Shown here piece after piece: positions 24,720-36,022 of a DNA stretch of 64,000 nt. Numbering within the stretch: position 1 is the stretch's first letter; every line of letters starts with the position of its first letter. Origin of the DNA: Apostichopus californicus (taxonomy: Eukaryota; Echinodermata; Holothuroidea; Aspidochirotida; Stichopodidae); assembly GCA_020650975.1 (NCBI GenBank), contig JAIPMN010002449.1, positions 1-64,000 on the forward strand, written 5' to 3'. The notes under the pieces were generated by a model. That model was not told the origin of the DNA. It searched no databases and worked only from the letters and a program-made list of their open reading frames with translations. The translations under genes were made by a program, and so were the position numbers.

Positions 24720-24755
24720 GCCTGACGTTACCATAGCAATATCATCTTCAGGGGC
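24720..24755 (-). other. Hammerhead-ribozyme-like motif, copy B
   Basis: Minus strand: GCCC, CTGAAGA, a degraded hairpin around ATTGCTAT, AAC, GTC, AGGC. Same frame of elements as the copy at 10837 but with a weak helix II and no GAAA. Confidence 0.3.
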
Positions 24756-26702
24756 TAACATTAAGCTAACGGTAACTGTTGACATGTGACAGTCATGCAT
24801 AGTATACTGGCACTGATTCAATATCACACTCTTCACTATACAGTATATAGTGTAAATACATTTAATACAGTTGCATCACATTCATACAGCCTATCCTTTG
24901 GAGGCCCCTCACTTTCCCAGTAGGAATCCGTACATTACTTATTGGATGGAATTTATCGAGTACATCAATGACGCTTTTAAGTGAAGAAACCAAACACATC
25001 CGTTTCGGCTGACACTTGTCTCTGGAATTCCCGAGAGCGCATATAGAATGCACTTGAAGTAATGTATTTAAGTAATTCTCCCTGGAGAGTAAACACAGTT
25101 CATGTGGTATATATATATACAGTACAATCCTATACATAGGTCTATATATTCATGTACTGTTCAGTAACTTCAGTGTAGAGATTTAGACATCTTAAAACAC
25201 ATTTAAACAGGTCAACACATTTCACCAGATGAAAGCTGTAGCATAATTATGCAGGTACTGATGTATAAAAAATACAGTCTGGACAGCTCTATGCATGCCA
25301 ATACTATATCGTACTGTAGCATTAAAAATCGCCTATACACATAACCATACTTTTTTCAGAGACATAAGAGTATGTGTGTATAGGCCTCATGGAAGTCTGT
25401 CACCATATGGATTCTAAAGCACACATACCATGCCAGTAATAATATAATAATAATAGTTCTGGGTATACCTATGTAGGTTCATGCAGCATGTATAACTGCT
25501 CAAATTACAATTCATTTTGTATTATTTTACTTTAATACATTATTATACTGCTTAAGTTATGGTTTTCCAAAAAACTATTAAAGTACTTATTAAAATAAGT
25601 AACCGGCCTCCAGGCTCTAAGCCTCGCCAGCACCTGCATGGTAACTTTCCCTTTAAATTTCCTCCGATTCTTTACTCTAATATTCACCACAGATATATAT
25701 AGGCACAAAAGTTAATTGTCCAACCCAATAATTCTACATGATAAGTGGCAAAATTTACTGGTATTTAAACATGTATATTGTAACAATGCATGTAGATACA
25801 CACACGTTTCATTATCAAAAGCCTTTTTTGATGATCATATCAAAATTAATATATAATTGTTGCATCCACGAATACGCTTCCAAAGATGTTCTTTAACAAT
25901 TTGAGAACATATCTATACCTAGCTCTATACAGATCTCATCGAGAGATTAACCAAAAAAAAGCCTTTTTTTTTACTTTTTAAAACTGACATTTGCGGAGAA
26001 ATCTCTCGGCATTTGCAAACATTCTGTGCCACTTGAGCGATCATTACCCTCTGCTATTTCGATATTTAACACTCTCTCTTCCTATCATTTTTTTTTTTTT
26101 TTTTTTTTGGTTGGTGATCAAGCTCGCCATGCAGAAACGGCCGTAATTTATTCATCAACTCAAGACGACAGCAGAAGGCTCCCCGAGAGACAAAGATTGA
26201 TTATTGGAACATCGGTCGAAATAGTGAAACAGACAGAAAATGGGTGCCATGCAAAAACGCAGGAAAGCAAAGAAAAAGATGGAGACATATATATATAATA
26301 AAACAGCATCCGTTGTCTCACAAGGACATTGATGAGTTTACATTATAACGATCTTGATAGGCTCTGAAATTAATGAACTGTGACATCAAAAACACACACA
26401 CGTACATCTCTGTTTCGTTTGTACAGATAGATGTGGATGGATAGTTAGGGTTATAGTGCTTGTAAACAGTGCTGAGACTACAGGCTGCTGCATGGCCGGG
26501 GAACACGTATGTATGAATGCTACATAAACAAACACAAATCCCGCTGAGTTTGTAAATGATACCGCAAATAATTGTGACGTTTCTCGTGAGTCATGCAGAC
26601 AGTGAATGCAATAATGAAGTATGTAAACATGTAGAGACTAAGTTAAATAGACAATTGAAAATGTACAATTAAGATTTTTGCAATACCAAATCCACACATT
26701 TA

Positions 26703-27410
26703 TGTAACAGTATAAAGATACTAGTACAATCTACATGTACAGACGTAGTCTTCCAACTGTTATGACTTACCAGTGCAATGGCTCTAAATGCGAGTATATG
26801 GGAACTTAATCGAAGTGCACTGGTATCCACTATCCATATCCACTATCCATATAAATATAAAGATATTAGTATACTCTACAAGTACAGAAGTAGACTACCA
26901 CCTGTTATTTACTTTCTTTGTAAAGCGCCTTGAGCAGTGACTTTTGTTTACTGATTTGGCGCTATATAAGTCTCATTTATTATTATTATTATTATGAGTA
27001 CCAGTGCAATGGCTCTAAATGGGAGTATATGGGTACTTAATCTAATTGCACTAGTATGCATATAAATATAAAGTTAATAGTACACTCTACAAGTACATAA
27101 GAACCCACTATCCATATAAATATAAAGATATTAGTACCCTCTACAAGTACAGAAGTAGACTCCTACCTGTTATGCGTACCAGTGCAATGGCTCTAAATGT
27201 GAGTATATAGGTACTTAATCTAATTGCACTAGTATCCATATAAATATAAAGTTAATAGTACACTCTACAAGTACATAAGTACCCACTATCCATATAAATA
27301 TAAATATATTAGCACACTCTACAAGTACTGAAGTAGACTTCTAGGTCTGTTATGAGTACCAGTGCAATGGCTCTAAATGCAAGTATGGGTATTTTATCTT
27401 GCACTAGAGC
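26703..27410. repeat. Complex tandem array, four units of about 180 bp
   Basis: Unit marker TACCAGTGCAATGGCTCTAA at 26768, 26999, 27177 and 27357, with internal CTCTACAAGTAC and CCATATAAATATAAAG words. The first unit is shorter and carries the inserted retroposon tail listed next. Confidence 0.9.
26909..26995 (+). mobile_element. Retroposon tail inserted inside the tandem array
   Basis: CTTTGTAAAGCGCCTTGAGC and GGCGCTATATAAGTCTC with an (ATT)n end interrupt the array unit between CCTGTTAT and GAGTACCAG, which are adjacent (give or take two bases) in the other units. This defines an 87-bp insertion, so the tail is a complete, heavily 5'-truncated insertion. Confidence 0.75.
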
Positions 27411-28203
27411 TGTAATATTTACACTAAATTTCAAAAAGTACCACAAGTAACTGCCTATACACATAGAAGTATATATATCCCAAAGTCTGGTGGATTGGTC
27501 CATAGTTGTTTATCAATTTCACAATTTACAATGGAAATTTGAAATCTCTAATCATTTTAAATGTCTTGTTTTCCATTTTTTTGTTTTTTGGCTTGATCTA
27601 CTGTGTGTCCTCCCTTGACTCTCCTTGTTGAATTCAAGTATATAAAGCTACTCTGAGGACAATACCAGAAGCTAACATTCACATTGTTATTTCCTTAATT
27701 ATTAATAGCTTTTTTGGCAAATTTATACCAACTCTACTGATACTGTATCTCAAACAACCTGTCTACAATTGATCTTGAAATTAAAAAAATCCTCCTAGAA
27801 TAGATGTACATGTATCATCTTGTTTTTTTTCCATTAACATTCTGTTAATTGAGCTCCCAAGTGGCTTATGATTACATTCCATTCTCATTATTTCAGACTA
27901 TCCATTTCAGCAGTAATCACAAATACAAAACAAAACGGTTGGCTGTATAATTACTACCTCATTATTTGAAATGTGAAACTCGATTGACTATATATCCAAG
28001 CTATAGACTGCATTGCTTAGGAATTGCATTTTAGTTTCAAAACGCATCAAAATATTCATCAAATTTCAAAATGTTCAAGTTTCTTTAAATAGTTTTCCTA
28101 GTCATGAAGTTTTCTGATTTTCCTTTGTTTTTGCATTTATGCATGTATAAGAAACAATTAAGAAGATTGATTAAAAGCAACTGTGCAGACAGCTGCTTCA
28201 AAA

Positions 28204-28224
28204 GTATATATATATATATATATT
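28204..28224. repeat. (AT)n microsatellite
   Basis: About ten AT units in intron 3. Confidence 0.9.
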
Positions 28225-30120
28225 GTACCATGAACACTGTACGGTATATACCCGACCATGCAACCTACAGGTATAAACACTGAGTAAAATCCCCACACAC
28301 ACAGTACAAATCTCAATATACTGTACTTTGTCAGTTCTTCATATAAGATGCACATCAATTGTGCCCATATATACAGTATGGTCCCATTGTACCCGCCTAC
28401 AACAGTACATTTGCCAAACTTTGTTGTTTCAATGCAGGGCATATGGTAGGCGTTCTTTCTTCAGGGAAATTCTTAAATTGACGGCTTTTCACAATGATTT
28501 CTGGTAAAATGGTTTGGATATACAATCCCATGTCACGTATTAAAAGTGTATCACACCCCAACTACTATACCACCACTGTAGTAGTACTGTAGCTCCTAGC
28601 TATATCACAGCTTATAAAGTGCATTATTCCATACACAATAGCATTTTGTATTTAATGGGGTTTATTTGTACAGATTTATAGCTCAACAGCATTCAGCTGT
28701 ACCTATTCAAACACATAGTGTATAATGGGAATTATCTGTGACTGACAGCCTGCAGCAGTGAACACACTGTACAGAGTATAGACTTAGTCAGTGAACAGAG
28801 GTCTGTATACCTTCATACAATAGGATACAGAATGCTTATAATTCTAGATAGTTGGATGGATTTAGAATATAGTTCTTATTCTTAAAGTGACAATTGTACG
28901 TAGTACTTATGAAAAGTAGCTTTAGATCTCCATCAATTGTATGTATACAGCTATACTTAACTCAAGCTGCTGTAAAGCTGCAATTAATTGTTACCTTAAA
29001 TTGGGTTCAAAGATTTCAATCTTCATCACTCTCGACAAGCCAACAAGCCGACCATGTATTATTATGAAGCTAATTACAAACCAGGAACCCATGCATAGTA
29101 GATTCAACATTTTTATTTTTTTAAATTCTCCTCTCTCTAGAGAAAGCGAGAGACAGCTAGTACAATAATCTGCACACCTGCTGGCCCCTAGTCCGCCCCT
29201 CATCAGCCACTGTAATCACTGCCAGGGAATTTGTCTTATTTGATAAACACCTCTGGAAGACCAATTTCACCTTTCCAAATATTTTTGTTTCTCAGTTTTA
29301 ATGGTTCTTTAGTTTCCATGGTCTATACTGTACAACTCCATCCTCAAGCCATTGTTTTTATAGCCTGTCCAATTAGAAACTTCCAGGGTTGGCTAAAACC
29401 ATGGGCTATAGTTGTAACTGCTTCTGTGTGTCATCTGACTATACTGGTATTTCATTAAAATATGAAAAGATAATAGCAACGGTTGGTCGTTTATCATAGT
29501 TGCTTCTAAGATGCCAGTTTTAGCCTGTCGACTGCTCTTTCAAATTTTTTTTGGTGATGAGCTAATTAGCATAAACTTCACACTTCTGCTATGAAAAATC
29601 CTTTTCAAGACCATAGATACTAGGAAATTAATCTGTACCTCAGGGTTGTGCTGTCAGCAATGCTTATAAAGTACTTCATTCAAAGTTCATATAGTAGCCT
29701 GTAATTTATCTTGCTTTAGGTTTATATAATGTATAAGAAGCGACGATACTATATAACCTACTCCTACTGTACTTTCACATTATCAATACTACAGTGTAAA
29801 GACAACTTGTTAAGCATGTAACACAGTATAATATTTTGCAAAACTATTTTTTGTTTGTAACTCCTTACACAATAAAAGCATTGCAAATCATTTACATTTG
29901 TTTTATCAGTTTGAGGATGGTGTATACAATAATATTGTTTCAGCAAAAGTGCAGAATTAATTTAAAGGTGACATCAGGGAGTTGTTATGGAACAACTCCC
30001 TGGTGACATACACCTGCTGTAATTCAAAATGGTTTCACTCTTTTTTTCTTCTTTTTTTCTTCTTTTTTGTGTGATTTTGAAATGGTAGTTGTTCATGGCC
30101 TGCAGTGGATAACAGGAGAA

Positions 30121-30246
30121 GAAGGGATCAGAGGAGATAAGGGATCAGAGGAGATGAAGGGATCAGAAGAGATGAAGGGATCAGAGGAGATGAAGGGATC
30201 GAGGAGATGAAGGGATCAGAAGAGATGAAGGGATCGGAGGAGATGC
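30121..30246. repeat. 18-bp purine-rich minisatellite, seven units
   Basis: Unit GAAGGGATCAGAGGAGAT with minor changes; no spacers. Confidence 0.9.
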
Positions 30247-31254
30247 ACTATCAGGGATCGCAGTAAACTAGATGCTCGCTATATTAACTACTTGTTAAAT
30301 CAGACATCAGATAACAACAAACAGAGCTCAATCTAGCTAGCTGTAGCTAAATGTAGGTACAGGTATGTGCTATGATCAGGCTAGTGTTATTAACTGGCGA
30401 ATTTGGAAGGACGCATTTTTTTTATAAATTTTGGGTAGTGATCCAGAGAAGGTATAATGGGATACAAAGTAGTTGATAAGTAAATGCTTATCAGTTTGCT
30501 AAGCTTTGTAAGTACTGTAGATTACAGTGGAATAATAGAGGGACAAATGTATAGCTCCATAGGAGAGACATGTGTACTATATGAACACAATATTTAATAT
30601 ATAAAGTTTTCAGTTTTTTCTTCTACAAATTTCATTATTATGATACAGCATATGAAAGAGTAACTACATTTAACAACTTAAGTTGGCATTTTGCCAATTA
30701 TGACAGTCCTGTTTCTCACACATGCCAGCTGAAACTCCTTGCTCACACATATCCAACAGCTCCATAACTGTCATTTTTTTCTCACCATTTTGCACCCAAA
30801 AAAAATAAAAATAATAATTGACTTCAAATGAAAGAGACAAGGTAATTTCTTGATGGTATTTAGCATAATTTTAATGCCTTAGATGAGATGTATGTGCAAA
30901 AAAAAAAAAAAACCCATAGAATATTATATATTTATTCATTTTAAGGAGATCCACTACGCTTCACTCAATCAATCTATATAAAGAATCCGGAAGGTAAAAG
31001 ATACATCCTTTAATCTAATCAAGAAGACCTTTCTTTTCTTCCACATTACTGTGGATGAGCTCAATCCATATTGATTATCCTTCTGTGTATTTTTCAATTT
31101 ACCAAAAGAAAAAAATGCCTATTGGCATTGACATTTCAGAGTGATGCCCGAGAAATATATACATACACAATGGGAACTGTATTGACAGCCCAGTGTACAA
31201 TTTAATAGAACAGAACACACAGTATGGACGTTTCAACAGGCTTTTTAGTTTTTA

Positions 31255-31255
<1 letters not shown>

Positions 31256-31289
<34 letters not shown>
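31256..31289. repeat. (TA)n microsatellite
   Basis: Sixteen or so TA units in intron 3. Confidence 0.9.
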
Positions 31290-31293
<4 letters not shown>

Positions 31294-32604
31294 TTTAAAT
31301 CATAAATTATTCCCAGCATATATATGGCGCCTGCCTATATTATTGACCATACAGCACCAAGTACTAAACTAAATCAATTATAAAAGTCCAGACAGGCTTA
31401 ATTTGGACAAAGTTCACTTGTACTGTACATCTCCTCACAATATAAATATTCATCTGCAGCTTCCACAACAATAAACCTATCAACAGAAGAATACTTAATA
31501 TCCTCAAACAATTTCAATTATCTCCAAACCATCCCGATTCATGAGCCCAGGAAATGAACGAGTTATTCAATTGATTGCATCTTTATCTAATGTGCCCTAC
31601 AGAGTTCGCCTTTTACTTTTCTATCGTTTAAAAGCTGGACGAAACGTAACCGAGCAATCAGATGAATATTATTCAAAACGGATAATTGTTGTCCCCAAAC
31701 TGACGTGACGGTTCTGTTGGAAACTGTTTGGGGCATTCGATCTATCATGTTGGGGAAAAGACAGCTGTATAAATAAACAACAAGGTTCTCATCCTTTTAT
31801 CAACCTATCCCTTTGAATTATTTTACCTTTTTCTCCAGACTTGTTTTTCTTCTCTTTGGACGAAAGTACATTCGTCTTTCTCTTTCCCAATATTTCTAGT
31901 TTGTATTTTTTTATGTTTACAGAGGCAAGTTTTATTTGTTTGACATTTAATGCAATAGTTAAACAAGTTTTTGCAAACATTTTATTTTAGGAAGAATTAC
32001 TCCGATCTCCCTCTCTTCCTCCCACTCCTGAAGAACTCTTTCCTATCTCATTTTATTAAAAGTGATTTTTTTCTTCATAATTTTTCATTCTCTCCCTTTT
32101 TATATTTCATTTCCATCAAAAGTTTTGACAAAGATCAGACAGGTATTATACCCTTTTGAATATTCTGTACTGTGATGGTGATAGTTGTCATAGTAATCAA
32201 CCTTATATAACCAAGAATATGTATTTATTTAGATCTTGGGTCTATCATTTTCTTCTTTCTCTTCCTCTCTGCCTTCCAATTTCCCTGCCCCTGCCCCTCC
32301 CCATATCCCTACCCCCTCCCCTATCCCCCAACACTTCATCCCTTTCATCCACCATCACATGGAATAATTCTCTGATACGTTATCTCATAGCAAAAACCAA
32401 TCCAAACTTGCCAGATTGCCACAGCCTACGGCAAGCTAAAACTGTGATTTTATTAAACAGTTATTACCTTGCATTTAGTATGTATTGTGATTGATTCCCC
32501 CTGCATAACTTATATCCAGGTTTCACTTTATACATACACACGGGATGAAACAAGTGCACAGCATAACTTTAAATCTGTCATTTAATAGTTTAACAATGCC
32601 ATAC

Positions 32605-32813
32605 CTTGAGCTGAGATTGAGAATGGTACATCCGGTGTGACAATCTCGTAGCTGCATATCACAGAATTAGCCTCGGAACAGTCATCGTCAACAGCTTCCA
32701 ACTGCAGGAAGTCAGTGGACACGGCGCCCTCGTTGACAGTCGCCTCGTAAGACGGCGAGATGAACCGGGGAGCGTTGTCGTTACTATCGTTGACAAGAAT
32801 GTGGACTTCGGCC
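32605..32813 (-). CDS. CLSTN: Calsyntenin exon 3: cadherin linker and start of second cadherin repeat
   Basis: The 209-base exon encodes residues 131-200 plus one base. It begins with T-AEVHILVND and the inter-repeat calcium linker DSNDNAPRF, then SPSYEATVNEG, LQLEAVDDDCSEANSVICSY and EIVTPDVPFSIS. Vertebrate CLSTN1 has the same series (ATVHIQVND, KATVIEG, VEAVDADCS, ICSYEIITPDVPFT). The two cysteines DDDC and ICSY are a family trait. Acceptor CGACAG|GG, donor CAAG|GTATGG. The tract upstream is pyrimidine-rich (TTCTTCTCTCTCC). The linker keeps the classical DxNDNAPxF form, whereas vertebrate calsyntenins have lost part of it. Confidence 0.93.
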
Positions 32814-32842
32814 CTGTCGCGACAACGGAGAGAGAAGAACTA

Positions 32843-33125
32843 TTAAGAATGATAGTTATGCAAGTAACATTGGGAAATGAAAACCAGTAGCTACTGTACA
32901 TGCCATGGGCCTCTGCTGTTAACAGTATACTGTATAGTGCTCTACACATGCAGTACTGTGTTACATATATTGCAAAGGTTAGGATTGATTAAGAATGATA
33001 GTTATCATGCAAGTAACATTGAGATGTTGATGAAAACCAGTAGCTACATGCTATGGTCTGCTGTTAACAGTATACTGTATCGTGTTTTAAACTATACAGT
33101 ACCGTGTTACATATTTTGCAGGGTG
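32843..33125. repeat. 147-bp two-copy tandem duplication next to exon 3
   Basis: TTAAGAATGATAGTTAT starts both copies; each carries GCTGTTAACAGTATACTGTAT and GTGTTACATAT. The first copy begins 30 bases from the exon 3 acceptor, where the branch point should be. Confidence 0.85.
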
Positions 33126-33941
33126 ATCATATTACAGTATTTTATGTTGGATTTACATATTTGATGTATTTTCATCGATTGTAATTATTTGGTCGGTCCA
33201 ATTTCCACTTGAGATTCATTCAAACTTCCAATTGGGAAAAAGAGAAGAATATATTGGGAATGATAAGGATTTGATTTCAATGCAACTAACACATGGGAAT
33301 GTGTGGCATATTACAGTCAAACAATTAAATAACGGCATGGTAATTATGTTTAAGCTTGTCATACCTTACAGCAGTTTTACTTCAAGCCTATAAGTATTAC
33401 TGCACATGTTTGTATTAATTTACGGAAGAAGAAAAATTGAAATTTGTCCAATTATACAGGAATATTTTGGTTGACCCTTTCAACTGTATATAGGCATGGA
33501 TGTACTCATTCTGGATACATGTATACAGCAGTGCCAATACAGCTACAACCGATAACTTCAGTCTTGTCTTAACGGTCCACACAGTTTTCGACCCTGACAA
33601 CCAATTACTGAAACTAGATCACTGATCACCAATGTTACATACTGCAGACTACAGCCTAACAGCCTGCATGGCTGAAATCTTAAGGGACCTACAGTAGCTG
33701 TCATATCTCATATCCTGTATCCTGATGGCCTACAGGAAACAGTTCATTTTCAGTCTTAAATCTTCAGCATACAAACCATTAAGCAATATATAATTTTATG
33801 ATTGTTATATCATAGGAAAAGTGTAGCTTAATTGCACAGAAGCATATATCATGTCCATTGTTCCTAATTGGATTAAGGACAGAATTGTTTTGAACGTATA
33901 AAACTTACATACATAGTCGTATACTGTGTAAAAATAAGAGG

Positions 33942-33983
33942 GCCTGACATTTTAATGATCCTAGCAGGATCTTCATCAGAGGC
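33942..33983 (-). other. Hammerhead-ribozyme-like motif, copy C
   Basis: Minus strand: GCCT, CTGATGA (perfect CUGANGA), hairpin GATCC-TGCTA-GGATC, then ATTAAAAT in place of GAAAC, GTC, AGGC. Helix I GCCT/AGGC is perfect. The core is broken, so it is a relic at best. Confidence 0.35.
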
Positions 33984-35587
33984 TGAATATATTATGTATA
34001 TATTCAGGAGGGCATTCAAGTTTACATTATGTAACTTTTAGGTGTAACTTGGGTAGTTTATTATCAATTGTTTTGAACATGTGTCAACTATAAATCAGGG
34101 TCTACTGTACCTTAAAGGTCTGCTGTATAGCTCCCAACTATAGCACGCTTTCATGGAAAAGTTTCTTGAGATTACATAATCGACCTGCCTTGGTCATAAA
34201 ATGACCTCTTTTTACCAATTAGTTGCAACGGCTGCCACACATTTTTTATTGTATGAGTGTCTTTGTATGAACGCTGTACGATTAACTACACTGCAGGCAG
34301 GAACATATCTCCACACAGTGTTTACACAAAGAGCCTAATGGTGTTAAGAAGCTATGCAGGCTAATTGTACAGCCTGAGGTCGATTTACGACCGTGGCAGG
34401 TCGATCACGTACTCACAAAACTTTCCTAGCGCGCTATAGTTGGAGCAAAATAAAGCAGATCTTTAAAAAAGCATACATGTGCCTTTTCAGTTTTCTTTTT
34501 TAGCTATTAAAACACACTCCCAAAGTCAAATCTACTTCTCTTACTTGTAGCACTTTCATGAAGATACACAGTTTGTTTGACTTTAAAAATTGATGAAATG
34601 TGGAACTAGGGAATGAGACAATTACCTAAAATTTTAAAGTTTACATGGATTAGTTTTTAATTTCACCTGCATATATACATGTCCAGTACACAAATACAGT
34701 TCTTACAAGAAGTACATGTACTGCGCACGACTACACCTTCCCCCCCCCCCCCCCGACCAAGAAAGAAAATTGCAACTCTGTGCTTGTACCTATTGACATG
34801 TGTCATTTTAACATCTGTGCCACAATTTTTGAGCTAGTTTCTGATGAAATTTAATTAAAATTTTATTTCTTTTTCATGCATTCATGTGATTATCACTATG
34901 CAATATTACCAAAAAGCTTTCATTTATCTATGTGGATCAGGAAATGTTAAGAAACCAAAGGTTTCATCACGTTCACAAGATCTTAATCAATAAACGCTAT
35001 TAATCAAATTACCCAAATTTCCATTGAAAAGAAGGAATAATTTGATTTTCTAAAAATGTTTCCAATCAGAACTAAGTGCCCTTAGTGTTTGTTTCGGGAT
35101 AATGCAATCAGGAGTAATTTTAACCCCCGGAGCATCTGCTAAAAAGGATGACTCTTGCTCTCCGACAGAGGCGAAAATGTAGGCCTGGTTCGTGAGACAT
35201 TTATGTTCAAAGTGTATCATCTAACAGCTCACATGAGTACATACTGTGGTGCACATACATTCGACTCTAGATATTTGATAAGTCTGCGATACAAATTGGA
35301 TTTATATGCCACGAGTTAAGAGGCATATTAAGGAACTCTTGTTGATGGTGCAATGGGGCTATTTGTCTTCCAAAGTACAAACCAAGAACTCCGAGACCGA
35401 ATTGTATTATTTGTGACGGTGAAAGTTGTGCATAAGCTTTAGGGATTCAAGTTTTTAAGATGGGATCAAATACTAACAATTCAAAAATGTATGTCAGCAG
35501 TTACTTGTGTAGAGTTGCACATATACATTAGTAACATTCTGAGCTATACACAGACTGCAAATTTATTTTCAGGATCATGATTATAAT

Positions 35588-36022
35588 GTTAGATAACTTG
35601 CAGCCACTTTCTGAAGATTACCAAATTGTTTGAAACCAATTTTAATGAAAATTAAATATTTTGCCAGAAGTGAAAAAGATGTATGTAAACCCTAAATCTG
35701 ATAGATTTGTATACTATTATTCTCTATGACAATTACCATGCAGTATGTTCAATAAACACAATATATAATCGCTTTTTTGTCAGGTATGGAGGATATAATT
35801 TAGACTGTATGTTAAATAACCTGCCAGGCACTTTTTGAAGATTACCAAATTGTTTGAAACCAATTTTAATGAAAATTAAATATTCTGCTAGGGGTGAAGA
35901 AGTTTTATATATGTATACCCTAAATCTGACAGATCTGTATACTATTATTCTGTATGACAATTACCATGCAAATTGTTCAATAAACACACTAATCACTTGT
36001 CGTCAGGTATGGAGTATATAAT
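35588..36022. repeat. 223-bp two-copy tandem duplication
   Basis: GTTAGATAACTTGC at 35588 and GTTAAATAACCTGC at 35811; both contain GAAGATTACCAAATTGTTTG and TGTCAGGTATGGAG-like ends. Confidence 0.9.

Larger units (their letters stand above)
24005..32604 (-). other. Calsyntenin intron 3 (8.6 kb)
   Basis: Phase-1 intron, GTATGG..TTTCTACAG. It carries a hammerhead-like motif at 24720, a four-unit array at 26.7-27.4 kb interrupted by a retroposon tail, AT microsatellites at 28.2 and 31.26 kb, a poly-T near 26.09 kb and an 18-bp minisatellite at 30.12 kb. Elsewhere it is AT-rich and shows nothing I can identify. Confidence 0.85.

Noticed and set aside
26026-26298. 90-residue open frame after a poly-T run
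   Set aside because: The first third is a poly-Phe artefact; the remainder has no recognisable feature and no supporting splice sites.
30121-30246. CRISPR-like direct repeats
   Set aside because: Contiguous 18-bp minisatellite without spacers in a eukaryotic intron.
32659-32949. 96-residue minus-strand open frame at exon 3
   Set aside because: Shadow of the true exon 3 frame; it crosses the acceptor.
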